Both the position numbers and the translations under genes were made by a program. From Nocardia stercoris (GTDB taxonomy: Bacteria > Actinomycetota > Actinomycetes > Mycobacteriales > Mycobacteriaceae): DNA of 64,000 nt. How positions within the stretch are numbered: position 1 is the first letter of the stretch; each line of letters starts with the position of its first letter. A model generated the notes under the pieces. That model did not search any database, had not been told where the DNA came from, and worked only from the letters and a program-made list of their open reading frames with translations. Where the stretch lies: the NCBI RefSeq assembly GCF_003696265.1, contig NZ_RFFH01000004.1:124001-188000 (forward strand), given 5' to 3'. Shown here piece by piece: positions 1-7,395 of the stretch.

Positions 1-761
1 TCCGCGCCCATGTACCAGCCGTTGAACGGGGCGAACGGGTAGGTGACGCCGCCGATCTCCAGGTCCATGTTCGAAACAGCCGGTAGCGCATGCCATTTCA
101 GCTCGAGTTCGGGGAACCAGCCGAACTCGGGGTGTTCGATGTCCACCTCGCGGACCAGTTCGGGCGGCACCTCGAACCAGTGCACCGCGCCCTCGGGTGT
201 GCGGATCAGCAGCGGCAGCACGTCGAAGGGTGTGCCCGCGCCGCGCCAGCCCAGGCGCTGGGCGAGGTCGGTGGCGCGGGTGTTGCCCGGATCGCCCAGG
301 ACGGTGCCGTCCGGGCGACGGTAGCCCGCGTAACGGATCAATTGGCTACTGAGGATGCGGAATTCGCGCCCGTCGGCGTCACGAGGTGGTCCGACGGTGA
401 GCAGGCAGCGGATGGCGCCGCCGTTGGTCGCGGCCGAAAGGTGTTGCCAGCACGCCTCGGCCAGTTCGGGTGCCGAGGTCAGGTGCCGGGCATCGATCAG
501 CGCCAAGGCTTTCCAGAACTTGCGCCCGACGCAGCGGGCGTGGTTGCGCCAGGCCAGCTGGGCACCGATCAGGATCTCGTCGGAGGTGTGGGTGTAGGTG
601 CCGGTGCGGCGCAACTCGTCCCGGGCCCGGCGGCGCCGGTCCGGTGGTGCGCCGGCCAGTTCGGGCAGCGCGAAGAATTCGTCGCACTCCCGCAGGCGCC
701 GGCCCAGGTCCAGCGGGGGCGGTGCGGCGCGGTCGGGGCGGCGGAACAATACGGATCTCAT
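1..761 (-). CDS. nos: Nitric oxide synthase oxygenase (partial, C-terminus beyond window)
   Basis: Bacterial NOS oxygenases are heme enzymes that oxidise L-arginine to citrulline and nitric oxide, using an external reductase. The 253 visible residues read in one frame from an ATG (759-761) preceded by GGAG. The family signature WRNHARCVGR lies at residues 71-80 and supplies the proximal heme ligand Cys77. The substrate-pocket stretch GWFPELELKW (214-223) and NGWYMGA (247-253) follow. The window ends inside the next codon, which begins GA and would be the conserved substrate-binding Glu. The family is usually about 350-400 residues, so roughly the last third is missing. No reductase domain or gene is visible nearby. 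Family assignment is very secure from the motifs. Confidence 0.95.
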   Translation of the reverse strand, partial: MRSVLFRRPDRAAPPPLDLGRRLRECDEFFALPELAGAPPDRRRRARDELRRTGTYTHTSDEILIGAQLAWRNHARCVGRKFWKALALIDARHLTSAPELAEACWQHLSAATNGGAIRCLLTVGPPRDADGREFRILSSQLIRYAGYRRPDGTVLGDPGNTRATDLAQRLGWRGAGTPFDVLPLLIRTPEGAVHWFEVPPELVREVDIEHPEFGWFPELELKWHALPAVSNMDLEIGGVTYPFAPFNGWYMGA

Positions 762-973
762 CAACGATACTCCGGTGGTGCCGAGGCGCAGCACGATCGA
801 CCTGCACCGGAACAAAGGTGCATTCCCCGTCGATCGCGACGCATTCGAAACTTTGCTCACACATGTCCGACACCCCTTGTGAGGTCGCGCGGACCTGCAC
901 CACGATAGCCCGCGATGCGCCGAATGCAGCCGGAACGGCTGAATTCGCCTCCCGCAGAGCGTAATTCGGCCAA

Positions 974-1025
974 GGTACGGGTATCGCCTAAGGGTGCTGC
1001 GTGTTCCAGCGACCGCCCGGCGACC
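974..1025. repeat. Direct repeat copy A (imperfect, about 52 bp)
   Basis: This segment starts GGTACGGGTAT and ends GTGTTCCAGCGACCGCC plus GGCGACC. The same two blocks recur in the same orientation at 2705-2757, 17 instead of 16 bases apart. Copy A overlaps nothing coding and lies between the alpha-galactosidase stop and the nos start. Copy B sits just upstream of the XRE gene. The outer 11 and 25 bases match with one mismatch, while the middle is unrelated. It may be a duplicated promoter or operator. Confidence 0.7.
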
Positions 1026-1037
1026 CTGCGGACCGGG

Positions 1038-2474
1038 CTAGCGGCCGGGAGTCACCCGGAGCAGCACGACGCCGTGTGGTGGCACGGCGGAGGCGGTGAG
1101 CGGACCGGTCGAGTCGGTGGTGGTCCGGTCCCAGAGGTCGCGGACGGTGTAGTCCCGGGCGGCCGGGAGTCCCACTGCCGTGGCGGTGGTTTCGATCGTG
1201 GCAGGTGTGTCGGACCAGTTCACCAGCGCGACCGCCGCTGAACCGTCGGCCAGTGGTTTGACCACGACCCGGTTGTCGCCGGGCAGCGCGGCGCCCTGCG
1301 CCATCAGCGGGTCCTGGTCGACGGCGATGACCTCACGGTTGGTCAGGAGTTCGCGGGTCTGCTCGGACATGGTGGTGATGTCGTTGCCGGCGATCAGCGG
1401 TGCGGCCAGCATCGCCCACAGCGAGAAGTGGGTGCGCTGTTCGGTTTCGGTGAGGCTCACCACGGGCTGGTTCAGCGCGGTCAGCACGTCCGGCGGCAGC
1501 GTGAACAGCTGGCCGATCGCAGCGCGCTGGGCGGGAGGCAGCTGTTCGACCGGGGGCGTCGTCTCGATCGAATTCATGTGGGAACCGAGGTATTCGGCCA
1601 TTTGTATCCCGACGACCAGCATGTCCGGGTCGTCGACGAAGCCGGGTCCGCTGTGGCGCGGCGCCCTGGTGGCGGCGTCGAACAGCTCGGTCACACCGAG
1701 CATGGTGAACAACCCGGCCGGCACGCCGTCGGTCGGAAGAGGGTTGTGCCAGATCGGAACCAGGTCGTTGTCGATCCGCGACATGTCCGCAATGCCGGAC
1801 CAGTCGTACACGGTGGTCAGATCCGGATCGGGCGAACTGTCCGGGTTGATGCTGTAGAAGATGTCTCGGCCGCTGTGCCGCAACGCGTCTCGCATGGCGG
1901 TGAACACCGGGACCTGGGTGTCGTGGTCGGTGTCCGGGCCGCACCAGTCGTATTTGAGATAGTCGATGCCCCAGGTGGCGAAGGTGCGGGCGTCGGCCTC
2001 CTCGTGTCCCAGGCTCGCGTTGTCCGGTGTCTGGCCGCAGATCTGGTTGTACGGACTGGAATACAGGCCCAGCAGCAGGCCGTGGTCGTGGGCGTAGGCG
2101 GCGATCGCCGCCATGCCGTGCGGGAACGAGGTCGGATCGGCCTGGATATTGCCCGCGGCGTCGCGCTCGGGCGCGGCCCAGCCCGCGTCCAGATTCACGT
2201 ACCGGTAGCCCGCGTCCCGCATGCCGGAGGCGACCATCGCGTCGATGGTGGCCTCGACCGACTTCTCGTTCAGCGCGATACCGGAGTTCCACGAGTTCCA
2301 TCCCATCGGCGGTGCGACCGGAGCCGGGTCGGCCGTCGCCGGTTCCGCTGTCCCGCAGGCGATTCCGATGATCAGTGCCAGTACCGCCGCCCAGCGGGTG
2401 CCGGGTGCGGTGGTCCGCTGCCGGGGTCGCGGCGTGGGGGTTGTCAACGACGACAGCCGATTCCGGGCAGGCAC
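1038..2474 (-). CDS. Secreted GH27 alpha-galactosidase
   Basis: Predicted exported glycoside hydrolase family 27 enzyme (478 residues) that would release alpha-linked galactose from oligosaccharides or polymers outside the cell. The start is a GTG (2472-2474) with GGAGGAG five bases upstream; the open frame continues far upstream, but that part is shared with unrelated sequence. A basic N-terminus and hydrophobic stretch (about residues 28-44) form the signal peptide. The GH27 hallmark MGWNSW is at 57-62. The nucleophile lies in YLKYDWC (Asp176), and Asp237 in RIDND, at the Arg+4 spacing of the family, fits the acid/base. A beta-sandwich tail ends the protein. A perfect palindrome lies about 50 bp upstream of the start. 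Substrate specificity within GH27 is not resolved. Confidence 0.92.
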   Translation of the reverse strand: MPARNRLSSLTTPTPRPRQRTTAPGTRWAAVLALIIGIACGTAEPATADPAPVAPPMGWNSWNSGIALNEKSVEATIDAMVASGMRDAGYRYVNLDAGWAAPERDAAGNIQADPTSFPHGMAAIAAYAHDHGLLLGLYSSPYNQICGQTPDNASLGHEEADARTFATWGIDYLKYDWCGPDTDHDTQVPVFTAMRDALRHSGRDIFYSINPDSSPDPDLTTVYDWSGIADMSRIDNDLVPIWHNPLPTDGVPAGLFTMLGVTELFDAATRAPRHSGPGFVDDPDMLVVGIQMAEYLGSHMNSIETTPPVEQLPPAQRAAIGQLFTLPPDVLTALNQPVVSLTETEQRTHFSLWAMLAAPLIAGNDITTMSEQTRELLTNREVIAVDQDPLMAQGAALPGDNRVVVKPLADGSAAVALVNWSDTPATIETTATAVGLPAARDYTVRDLWDRTTTDSTGPLTASAVPPHGVVLLRVTPGR

Positions 2475-2524
2475 GGGTGCTCCTCCGAGGGTCTGGCGAC
2501 GGGGGTTCTGGCCACGTCCGACTG

Positions 2525-2544
2525 AACTGGACTGACGTCCAGTT
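2525..2544. promoter_or_regulatory. Perfect palindrome upstream of alpha-galactosidase
   Basis: AACTGGAC and GTCCAGTT form perfect 8-bp arms separated by TGAC, 51 bp upstream of the alpha-galactosidase GTG start. The size and symmetry fit a TetR-family operator. No TetR gene is adjacent, so the cognate regulator is unknown. It could also form a short hairpin, but there is no long T-run. Confidence 0.5.
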
Positions 2545-2574
2545 TTAGTGTAACTGCCGATCGGCTGCTGGACC

Positions 2575-2692
2575 CCGAGTTCGGTGGCCTGTTTGAACCG
2601 TTGCATCGCCGCTCGCCGGGCGAGAGCTCCACGGAACTGGACACGTCGACCGCGTAGGGGTTGGTGCCGCACGATCACGGCGGCCACATTGC
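2575..2692 (-). pseudogene. Remnant of the 3' end of a trpF-like gene
   Basis: About 115 bp here align, with a few small deletions, to the last part of the intact trpF-like gene at 4453-4995, in the same orientation. Shared blocks include GAGTTCGGTGGCC, AACTGGACACGTCGAC and CCACATTG. On the minus strand it still encodes pieces resembling the C-terminal RAAMERFKRATELG of the intact protein (here RAAMQRFKQATELG), but the reading frame is broken and the rest of the gene is absent. It is a decayed or partial duplicate lying between the alpha-galactosidase and XRE genes. Confidence 0.8.
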
Positions 2693-2704
2693 TGTATCGG
2701 CTGC

Positions 2705-2757
2705 GGTACGGGTATTTCCCCGGGGACGGTGGGTGTTCCAGCGACCGACCGGCGACC
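2705..2757. repeat. Direct repeat copy B, upstream of XRE gene
   Basis: This is the second copy of the repeat at 974-1025. Its right end lies 21 bp before the ATG of the XRE regulator, so it occupies that gene's promoter or leader position. This suggests the XRE protein, or a factor controlling it, may bind the shared sequence. Confidence 0.7.
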
Positions 2758-2778
2758 GGGCCGGTGTTAGCGTGGCTC

Positions 2779-3615
2779 ATGGCCGGCACCACCGCACAGC
2801 GTCGACACGAGTTGCTCCGGGACTTTCTGCGCAGTCGCCGTGCCCGACTCGGGCCGGCCGATGTCGGTCTGCCGGTAGTCGGACGGCGCCGGACGCCGGG
2901 GCTGCGGCGCGAGGAAGTGGCGCTGCGCGCCGGAGTGGGCGTGTCCTGGTACACGTGGCTGGAGCAAGGGCGGGACATCACGGTCTCGGCCGAGGTGCTG
3001 GACTCGGTGGCGGCGGCCCTGTTGCTCGACGAACCGGAGCGGGCGCATCTGTATCTGCTGGCCGGGCTGAATCCGCCGGTGCCGAGCGCCGGTGCCGCGG
3101 GTACGGTGACCGCCGCACTGCGGCAATTGCTCGACGGGTGGGCGCCCGGACCGGCGGTGCTGCGCGACCGGTATTGGAACGTACTGGCATACAACGACAC
3201 TGCCCGGGAGCTGTTCGGATTCGACGGCACTCCACAGAACTGCCTGGTCACCTTCTTCACCAATCCCCGGTATCGCGCCCTGGCACCGGTGTGGGCGGCC
3301 GCAGCCCCCGCGGTGGTGGCGGCGTACCGGGCGGACGCCGCGCACGCACCGGACGACCCCGAATTCCAGCGGGTGATCCGGGATCTCGCCGCGCGCAGCA
3401 CGGAATTCGCGGCCCTGTGGGAGCGGCACGACGTGGGGGTGCCGGTGCCGGCCGTCAACGCACTGCGTCATCCGGAGCTGGGGGAACTGTTCTTCGACGC
3501 GATGACCCTGACCGTGACCGACGCACCGAATCTGCATGTGGTGCTGTACAACCCGCAGGCCGGCACGGACACGGCCGTGCGGCTGAGCCGGCTGGGGCGA
3601 GCGCGCTCGGCCTGA
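2779..3615 (+). CDS. XRE-family regulator with MmyB-like ligand-binding domain
   Basis: A 278-residue transcriptional regulator. An XRE-type helix-turn-helix occupies roughly residues 30-90, with the typical GLRREEVALRAGVGVSWY and LEQGRDITVS stretches. The remainder is the MmyB-like (PAS-like) domain found in a large actinobacterial group, with the usual LRDRYWNVLAYN motif near residue 130. Such proteins commonly control a neighbouring short-chain dehydrogenase; here an SDR gene follows 72 bp downstream on the same strand. The ATG was chosen because the HTH family starts close to it; an in-frame GTG lies 15 bp upstream. Repeat copy B covers the promoter. The ligand is unknown. Confidence 0.88.
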   Translation: MAGTTAQRRHELLRDFLRSRRARLGPADVGLPVVGRRRTPGLRREEVALRAGVGVSWYTWLEQGRDITVSAEVLDSVAAALLLDEPERAHLYLLAGLNPPVPSAGAAGTVTAALRQLLDGWAPGPAVLRDRYWNVLAYNDTARELFGFDGTPQNCLVTFFTNPRYRALAPVWAAAAPAVVAAYRADAAHAPDDPEFQRVIRDLAARSTEFAALWERHDVGVPVPAVNALRHPELGELFFDAMTLTVTDAPNLHVVLYNPQAGTDTAVRLSRLGRARSA

Positions 3616-3639
3616 CCTGCCTGGTGGTGCCGGACCTAC

Positions 3640-3665
3640 GATAAGCCGGCACTGGATAGCCGGCT
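3640..3665. promoter_or_regulatory. Repeated GATA(A)GCCGGC boxes upstream of the SDR gene
   Basis: GATAAGCCGGC (3640-3650) recurs as GATAGCCGGC (3655-3664), and the same bases give the inverted arms AGCCGGC/GCCGGCT (3644-3650, 3659-3665). The site lies 22 bp before the SDR start, in the XRE-SDR gap. It is a plausible operator for the adjacent XRE regulator; a weak attenuating hairpin is the alternative. Confidence 0.45.
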
Positions 3666-3687
3666 GCCGGGCCGCGAGGCTGATGCC

Positions 3688-4449
3688 ATGACGCAGTTCA
3701 GTTCTCGATTCGCCGGCAAGATCGTCCTCGTCACCGGCGGTGTGCGCGGCATGGGTTTGGCCACCGCGCACCGCATGCTCGCCGAAGGCGCACACGTGAT
3801 CGTCACCGGCCGGGACGAGGATCGGCTCGCCGCCGCCGTCACCGAGCTCGGCGACCGGGCGCTCGGAATCCGCGGTGACGCGGCGAATCTCGCCGATCTG
3901 GACGACCTGGTGAGCACGGTGCGTGATCGATTCGGGCGCCTGGACGTGGTTTTCGCGAATGCGGGTGTCGGCGCGTTCCAGTCCGTCGACGAGGTGACCG
4001 AGGCCGAGTTCGACCGGGTCGTCGGCAACAACCTGAAGTCCGTGTTCTTCACCGTGCAGAAAACCCTGCCGCTGCTGCCGGATCGGGCGTCGATCGTGCT
4101 CAACGCGTCGTTCGCGCCGTACCGGGGTGTGTCCGGCGCCGCGTTGTATACGGCGTCGAAGGCCGCCGTGCACGGTCTGACACGGTCGCTGGCCGCCGAA
4201 CTCGCTCCGCGCGGCATCCGGGTCAACTCGATCAGCCCCGGTTACACCGACACGCCGGCCTTCCGGGCGGAACTCCCGCCGGAGGCGCAAACCGCCGCCG
4301 GTGGCAGTACCGCCGCGGGCCGGATCGGCACCGCCGTGGACGTGGCGGCGGCGGTGGCGTTCCTCGCGTCCGACGAGGCCGCCTATATCGACGGACAGGA
4401 CCTGCTGGTCGACGGTGGTTTGATCACGGTCGTCCCGGCGGCCGGGTAG
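3688..4449 (+). CDS. Short-chain dehydrogenase/reductase (classical SDR)
   Basis: A 253-residue NAD(P)-dependent oxidoreductase. The cofactor motif TGGVRGMG is at residues 16-23, NAG at 91-93, the catalytic Ser at 141, and Tyr154/Lys158 in YTASK. PGYTDTP follows at the usual distance, and the C-terminal DGQDLLVDGG is typical. The length matches the family. It lies 72 bp behind the XRE regulator on the same strand and ends 3 bp before the stop of the convergent trpF-like gene. Substrate unknown; control by the XRE protein is an inference from the common pairing of these families. Confidence 0.9.
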   Translation: MTQFSSRFAGKIVLVTGGVRGMGLATAHRMLAEGAHVIVTGRDEDRLAAAVTELGDRALGIRGDAANLADLDDLVSTVRDRFGRLDVVFANAGVGAFQSVDEVTEAEFDRVVGNNLKSVFFTVQKTLPLLPDRASIVLNASFAPYRGVSGAALYTASKAAVHGLTRSLAAELAPRGIRVNSISPGYTDTPAFRAELPPEAQTAAGGSTAAGRIGTAVDVAAAVAFLASDEAAYIDGQDLLVDGGLITVVPAAG

Positions 4450-4452
4450 AGC

Positions 4453-4995
4453 TCAGCCGCCGAGTTCGGTGGCCCGCTTGAAGCGCTCCATCGCCGCGCG
4501 GCTCTTGACGCCCGGGGACAGCTCTACCGAACTGGACACGTCGACCCCGTACGGGTGGTGGCGTTCGATCACCGCGCCCACATTGCGATCGTCGAGCCCG
4601 CCGGCCAGCACGATCTTGCCGGGCTGGGCGCGCACCCAGTCCGGGAACTCCTCGAAGATCCCCGAGCCGGTGCTGGCGTCGTAGAAGAAGTATTCGCTGG
4701 GCTGACCGGGTGCGGGCGGTTGCGCCGAGCAGAAGGCGAGGTTGGGGAGGTCGGCCCAGGTGTAGAGCTGGACGACGTCGAACGCGTCCGACACCTCGGC
4801 CACCTCGGACCGGTCGAAGGCCACCACGAAACTGGTGATCCGATCCCGGGCATAGTCCGCGAGCGCCCGTGCCTGCTCCGGTGTGCGGTACCGCTTGCTC
4901 TTCGGTGTGGCGACCACCCCGATCGCGGAGTATCCGAGCTCGACCGCCCAATCGATCTGCTCGGTGGTCGTCAGTCCACACACCTTCACGAACAT
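4453..4995 (-). CDS. Phosphoribosylanthranilate isomerase (TrpF)-like protein
   Basis: A 180-residue (beta/alpha)8 protein of the TrpF family, which isomerises phosphoribosylanthranilate in tryptophan synthesis. Motifs are KVCGLT with the catalytic Cys6, YDASTGSG with the likely general acid Asp106, LAGGLDDRNVG (130-140) and GVDVSSSVE (150-158) in the phosphate-binding loop, where the usual DVSSGVE has Ser for Gly at 156. At 180 residues it is somewhat short for the family (about 200-210). Actinomycetes normally lack TrpF because PriA does both the HisA and TrpF steps, so this may be an acquired or repurposed paralogue. A partial copy of its 3' end lies at 2575-2692. Confidence 0.8.
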   Translation of the reverse strand: MFVKVCGLTTTEQIDWAVELGYSAIGVVATPKSKRYRTPEQARALADYARDRITSFVVAFDRSEVAEVSDAFDVVQLYTWADLPNLAFCSAQPPAPGQPSEYFFYDASTGSGIFEEFPDWVRAQPGKIVLAGGLDDRNVGAVIERHHPYGVDVSSSVELSPGVKSRAAMERFKRATELGG

Positions 4996-5049
4996 CGCAT
5001 TCGCCCTTTCCGTCGCCGCCTGAGCAGGCTATCCGTACCGGCCCGAGAC

Positions 5050-5084
5050 GCCGGTGCCCAGGCCTGCGATTTCTGGGCACCGGC
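5050..5084. terminator. Stem-loop terminator downstream of lcp
   Basis: GCCGGTGCCCA and TGGGCACCGGC form perfect 11-bp arms around a 13-base loop, in the gap between the lcp stop and the trpF-like start. There is no T-run, as is common in actinomycetes. It probably ends lcp transcription and insulates the trpF-like gene. Confidence 0.7.
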
Positions 5085-5146
5085 ATTCGGTCCGCGGCGG
5101 GCGTCCGGCTCTCCGCGGTACAGCGCGGGGAGCCGGTTCGCGCGGA

Positions 5147-6370
5147 TTATCGGTTGGTCTGCGGGATTTCGATGCTGACCGGCATGCGCAGTTCGGCCAG
5201 GTACCACATGGCGAACTGACGCAGGAACTCGTCGAACATCCAGTAGGGGGCGTCCACGGGCGGGACCACGCCGAGGATGCCCTCCCGGACCGCGACGAAG
5301 GGCCCCCAGGCGACCTCGAGCAGCGGACTCCACACCGGCTCGCGCGGGATGGCCAGCCAGTCCGCGATCTTGTCGCCCATGATGAACCGGGTGAACGCGC
5401 CGAGAATGCCCCGGCTGATCAGGGTCAGGTCCAGATCGGCGCCGAGATCGAGCAATTGGTCGGCCAGGTAGTGACCCTCGGCGGTCGGCGCCAGCACCGG
5501 GTCGAGGACCTGCTGGGCCTGTGCCTCCGCTTGGTCCCAGGTGGCGGGCAGGTATTCCTCGCGGATGCCGAGCAGATGGCCCGACAGCTGCCAGGTGTGC
5601 AGGTAGCCCTCGGATTCGCCGGGGGCGATCGGCACCTTCCAGGCCCGGAAGTTCCGCATGATCGTGGTGGCCAGGCTGTGCCAGGTGATCATGAGGTCGT
5701 CCTGGCTGATCGGGGTGATCGCCTCGGGCCAGTACGGCGACTGCGGCAGCAGATGCCGGACGGCGGCGTGGATGATCCGGGTCTTCACGCAGGTCACGAT
5801 CATTTCGCCGTCGGGGGCGAAGGCGTTGACGGTGCCGATGTCGTAGCCGAATTTGGCGGTCTTGGCGATTCGGTCCTTCATGTGCGAGCCGCCGCGCGAG
5901 TAGTAGACCGCGCGGGCCTCGTGCGGGATGACCGTGGACATCATGCCGCTGGCGAAGGCGTAGAGCACGCCCAGGTACAGGCCGCGCTTCTTGTTGAACT
6001 CGAAGCCGGCCGCCATCTTGTCCGGGTCGGCCCACGACGGGAGTTGCCGCGCGCCCTCGATGAAGTCGGCGAGGTTCTTCGGCAGTCCGTCGGGGAGCGG
6101 CTGCCCGTTGCGCGTCCAGGTCGCGAGCAGCCGATTGACCTGCGGCACATCGGCATTGTCCATGACGTCGGCCAGCACCTGGTCGGCGTCGGGGTCGAAC
6201 AGGGTCAGCGGGTCGGCGCCGCCGCCGCTGCCCAGGATGGATCCGGTCGGCGACCACGACCAGGGTTCCGCGCGCGCCGTTCGCGCTCCGAGGGTGACCG
6301 CGCTGACGGCGCCCAACAATCCGCCGCCCGCGCGCAACGCGTCACGCCTGCTGAGCCGGTGTGCATCCAT
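5147..6370 (-). CDS. lcp: Latex-clearing protein, heme rubber oxygenase (DUF2236)
   Basis: Secreted b-type cytochrome that cleaves cis-1,4-polyisoprene double bonds to oligo-isoprenoid aldehydes and ketones. The 407 residues equal the length I recall for Lcp of Streptomyces K30. A twin-arginine signal (SRRDAL at 7-12, hydrophobic stretch to about 28) indicates Tat export. By memory, K30 Lcp uses Arg164, Lys167, Thr168 and heme ligand His198. Here Arg167, Lys170, Thr171 and His201 (in RIIHAAVRH) all sit at a constant +3 offset, which strongly supports orthology. AAGAGGA precedes the ATG. The divergent TetR gene and an elaborate dyad operator between them suggest LcpR-like repression. A stem-loop follows the gene. 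Confidence 0.93.
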   Translation of the reverse strand: MDAHRLSRRDALRAGGGLLGAVSAVTLGARTARAEPWSWSPTGSILGSGGGADPLTLFDPDADQVLADVMDNADVPQVNRLLATWTRNGQPLPDGLPKNLADFIEGARQLPSWADPDKMAAGFEFNKKRGLYLGVLYAFASGMMSTVIPHEARAVYYSRGGSHMKDRIAKTAKFGYDIGTVNAFAPDGEMIVTCVKTRIIHAAVRHLLPQSPYWPEAITPISQDDLMITWHSLATTIMRNFRAWKVPIAPGESEGYLHTWQLSGHLLGIREEYLPATWDQAEAQAQQVLDPVLAPTAEGHYLADQLLDLGADLDLTLISRGILGAFTRFIMGDKIADWLAIPREPVWSPLLEVAWGPFVAVREGILGVVPPVDAPYWMFDEFLRQFAMWYLAELRMPVSIEIPQTNR

Positions 6371-6392
6371 GCCAACATCCTCTTCATCGAGT

Positions 6393-6425
6393 GATACAGA
6401 GATACATCATTCGTATCCGTGTATC
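6393..6425. promoter_or_regulatory. Nested dyad operator between lcp and TetR gene
   Basis: Two GATAC boxes (6393-6397, 6401-6405) are mirrored by two GTATC boxes (6413-6417, 6421-6425), each pair with 8-bp periodicity around a centre at 6409. The inner dyad extends to AGATACA/TGTATCT (6400-6406, 6420-6426). The site lies 23 bp upstream of the lcp ATG and about 100 bp from the TetR start. The layout suits two TetR dimers bound side by side and repression of lcp, possibly also of the regulator. Confidence 0.75.
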
Positions 6426-6527
6426 TTCAATGACAGCACACTGAGATCGCCATCACAACCGGTCGGCGAGATTCACTACGCTCGAGGCGCCGGTCCACGC
6501 GACGTCGGACCGCCGGAAAGGAACCAC

Positions 6528-7223
6528 ATGGGGCTCGAGCCAACGCTTCCCGAACAGGCGCCGGACACCACGTCACTGCTCGTGCGCGCCTACGCCGCGG
6601 CGGTCGACGGGACCGGCCCGGACGACGACATCCGCACCCGGGTGCTGGACGCCGCGTGCGAGCAGTTCGCCCTTCTGGGCGTCCGCCGCTCCACCATCGA
6701 CGACGTCGCCAAACGGGCGGGCGTCTCCCGCATCACGGTCTACCGGCGGTTCGCCACCAAGGACGCCCTGGTGGAACAGGTTGTGCTGCGCGAATTCCGG
6801 CGCTATTTCGACCAGTTCCTGATCGATATCCGGGACGCGCACACCGCGGCGGACCGGGTGGTGGTCGGCTTCGTCAGCTCGCTGCGCGCGATTCGGAACA
6901 ACCCCATCATCGGCGGACTGCTCGCCGCGGAACCGGATATGCTCGCCGGCACCATGATCGGCGACCACGGCCGATCCGTCGCCAGCGTGCGGGAATTCGT
7001 CGCCGGTCAGCTACGGCGCGAACAGCGCGCCGGCACCGTCTCGGCGGAGATCGACGCGGACCTGGTGGCCGAGTTGATGGTTCGCATCTCCGCCTCGTTC
7101 CTGGCGATCCCCAGCCGGATCGTCGACATCGACGACGACGCGCAACTGACCGCCCTCGCCGTGCAGTATCTCGTGCCGATGCTCGAGCCGCCACGAACCA
7201 CCGATTCCCGAACCGAGGAATAA
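6528..7223 (+). CDS. TetR-family regulator, LcpR-like
   Basis: A 231-residue TetR/AcrR-type repressor. After about 35 N-terminal residues the HTH domain runs roughly from 36 to 85, with the typical STIDDVAKRAGVSRITVYRR recognition region and FATKDALVEQV. The rest is a helical ligand-binding domain. The ATG follows GGAAAGGAACC. It is divergent from lcp, and regulators of this family control lcp in rubber-degrading actinomycetes, so a role as lcp repressor responding to degradation products is likely (inference from context). The stop codon overlaps the ribosome-binding site of the small peptide gene that follows. Confidence 0.85.
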   Translation: MGLEPTLPEQAPDTTSLLVRAYAAAVDGTGPDDDIRTRVLDAACEQFALLGVRRSTIDDVAKRAGVSRITVYRRFATKDALVEQVVLREFRRYFDQFLIDIRDAHTAADRVVVGFVSSLRAIRNNPIIGGLLAAEPDMLAGTMIGDHGRSVASVREFVAGQLRREQRAGTVSAEIDADLVAELMVRISASFLAIPSRIVDIDDDAQLTALAVQYLVPMLEPPRTTDSRTEE

Positions 7224-7232
7224 GGAGAAATG

Positions 7233-7331
7233 ATGAACCCGTACGTTTTCGTGCAGAACCTGTTGAACCAGCTGGATCTTGCTTCCGCCACACCGGCGCC
7301 CGTCGGCTATCACGCGGCCGGGCCGTACTGA
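7233..7331 (+). CDS. Small peptide gene (32 residues), coupled to TetR
   Basis: An AAGGAG that begins within the TetR stop codon precedes two adjacent ATGs (7230 and 7233). The second has the better five-base spacing. The peptide begins MNPYVFVQNLLNQLDL, continues through a Pro/Ala-rich middle (SATPAPVG) and ends YHAAGPY. I do not recognise a family. The strong ribosome-binding site, translational coupling and non-random composition argue for a real gene; 32 residues fits a leaderless regulator peptide, a toxin-like peptide or a RiPP precursor. No maturation enzyme is adjacent, so the RiPP idea is only a possibility. A hairpin follows before the convergent glycosyltransferase gene. Confidence 0.55.
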   Translation: MNPYVFVQNLLNQLDLASATPAPVGYHAAGPY

Positions 7332-7364
7332 CGGCCCTGGGGCGGAACCGAATTCGATCGCCCC

Positions 7365-7391
7365 GCACCGGACGCTGCCGGTCCGGGGTGC
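7365..7391. terminator. Imperfect stem-loop between convergent genes
   Basis: GCACC-GGAC pairs with GTCC-GG-GGTGC (two-base bulge) around a seven-base loop, between the peptide gene and the convergent glycosyltransferase. It is a candidate bidirectional terminator; no T-run is present. Confidence 0.4.
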
Positions 7392-7395
7392 TCCG

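Noticed and set aside
2475..3458. Upstream extension of the alpha-galactosidase frame to 806 residues
   Set aside because: The added region is antisense to the XRE gene and crosses the trpF remnant; a GTG with GGAGGAG followed by a signal peptide marks the real start.
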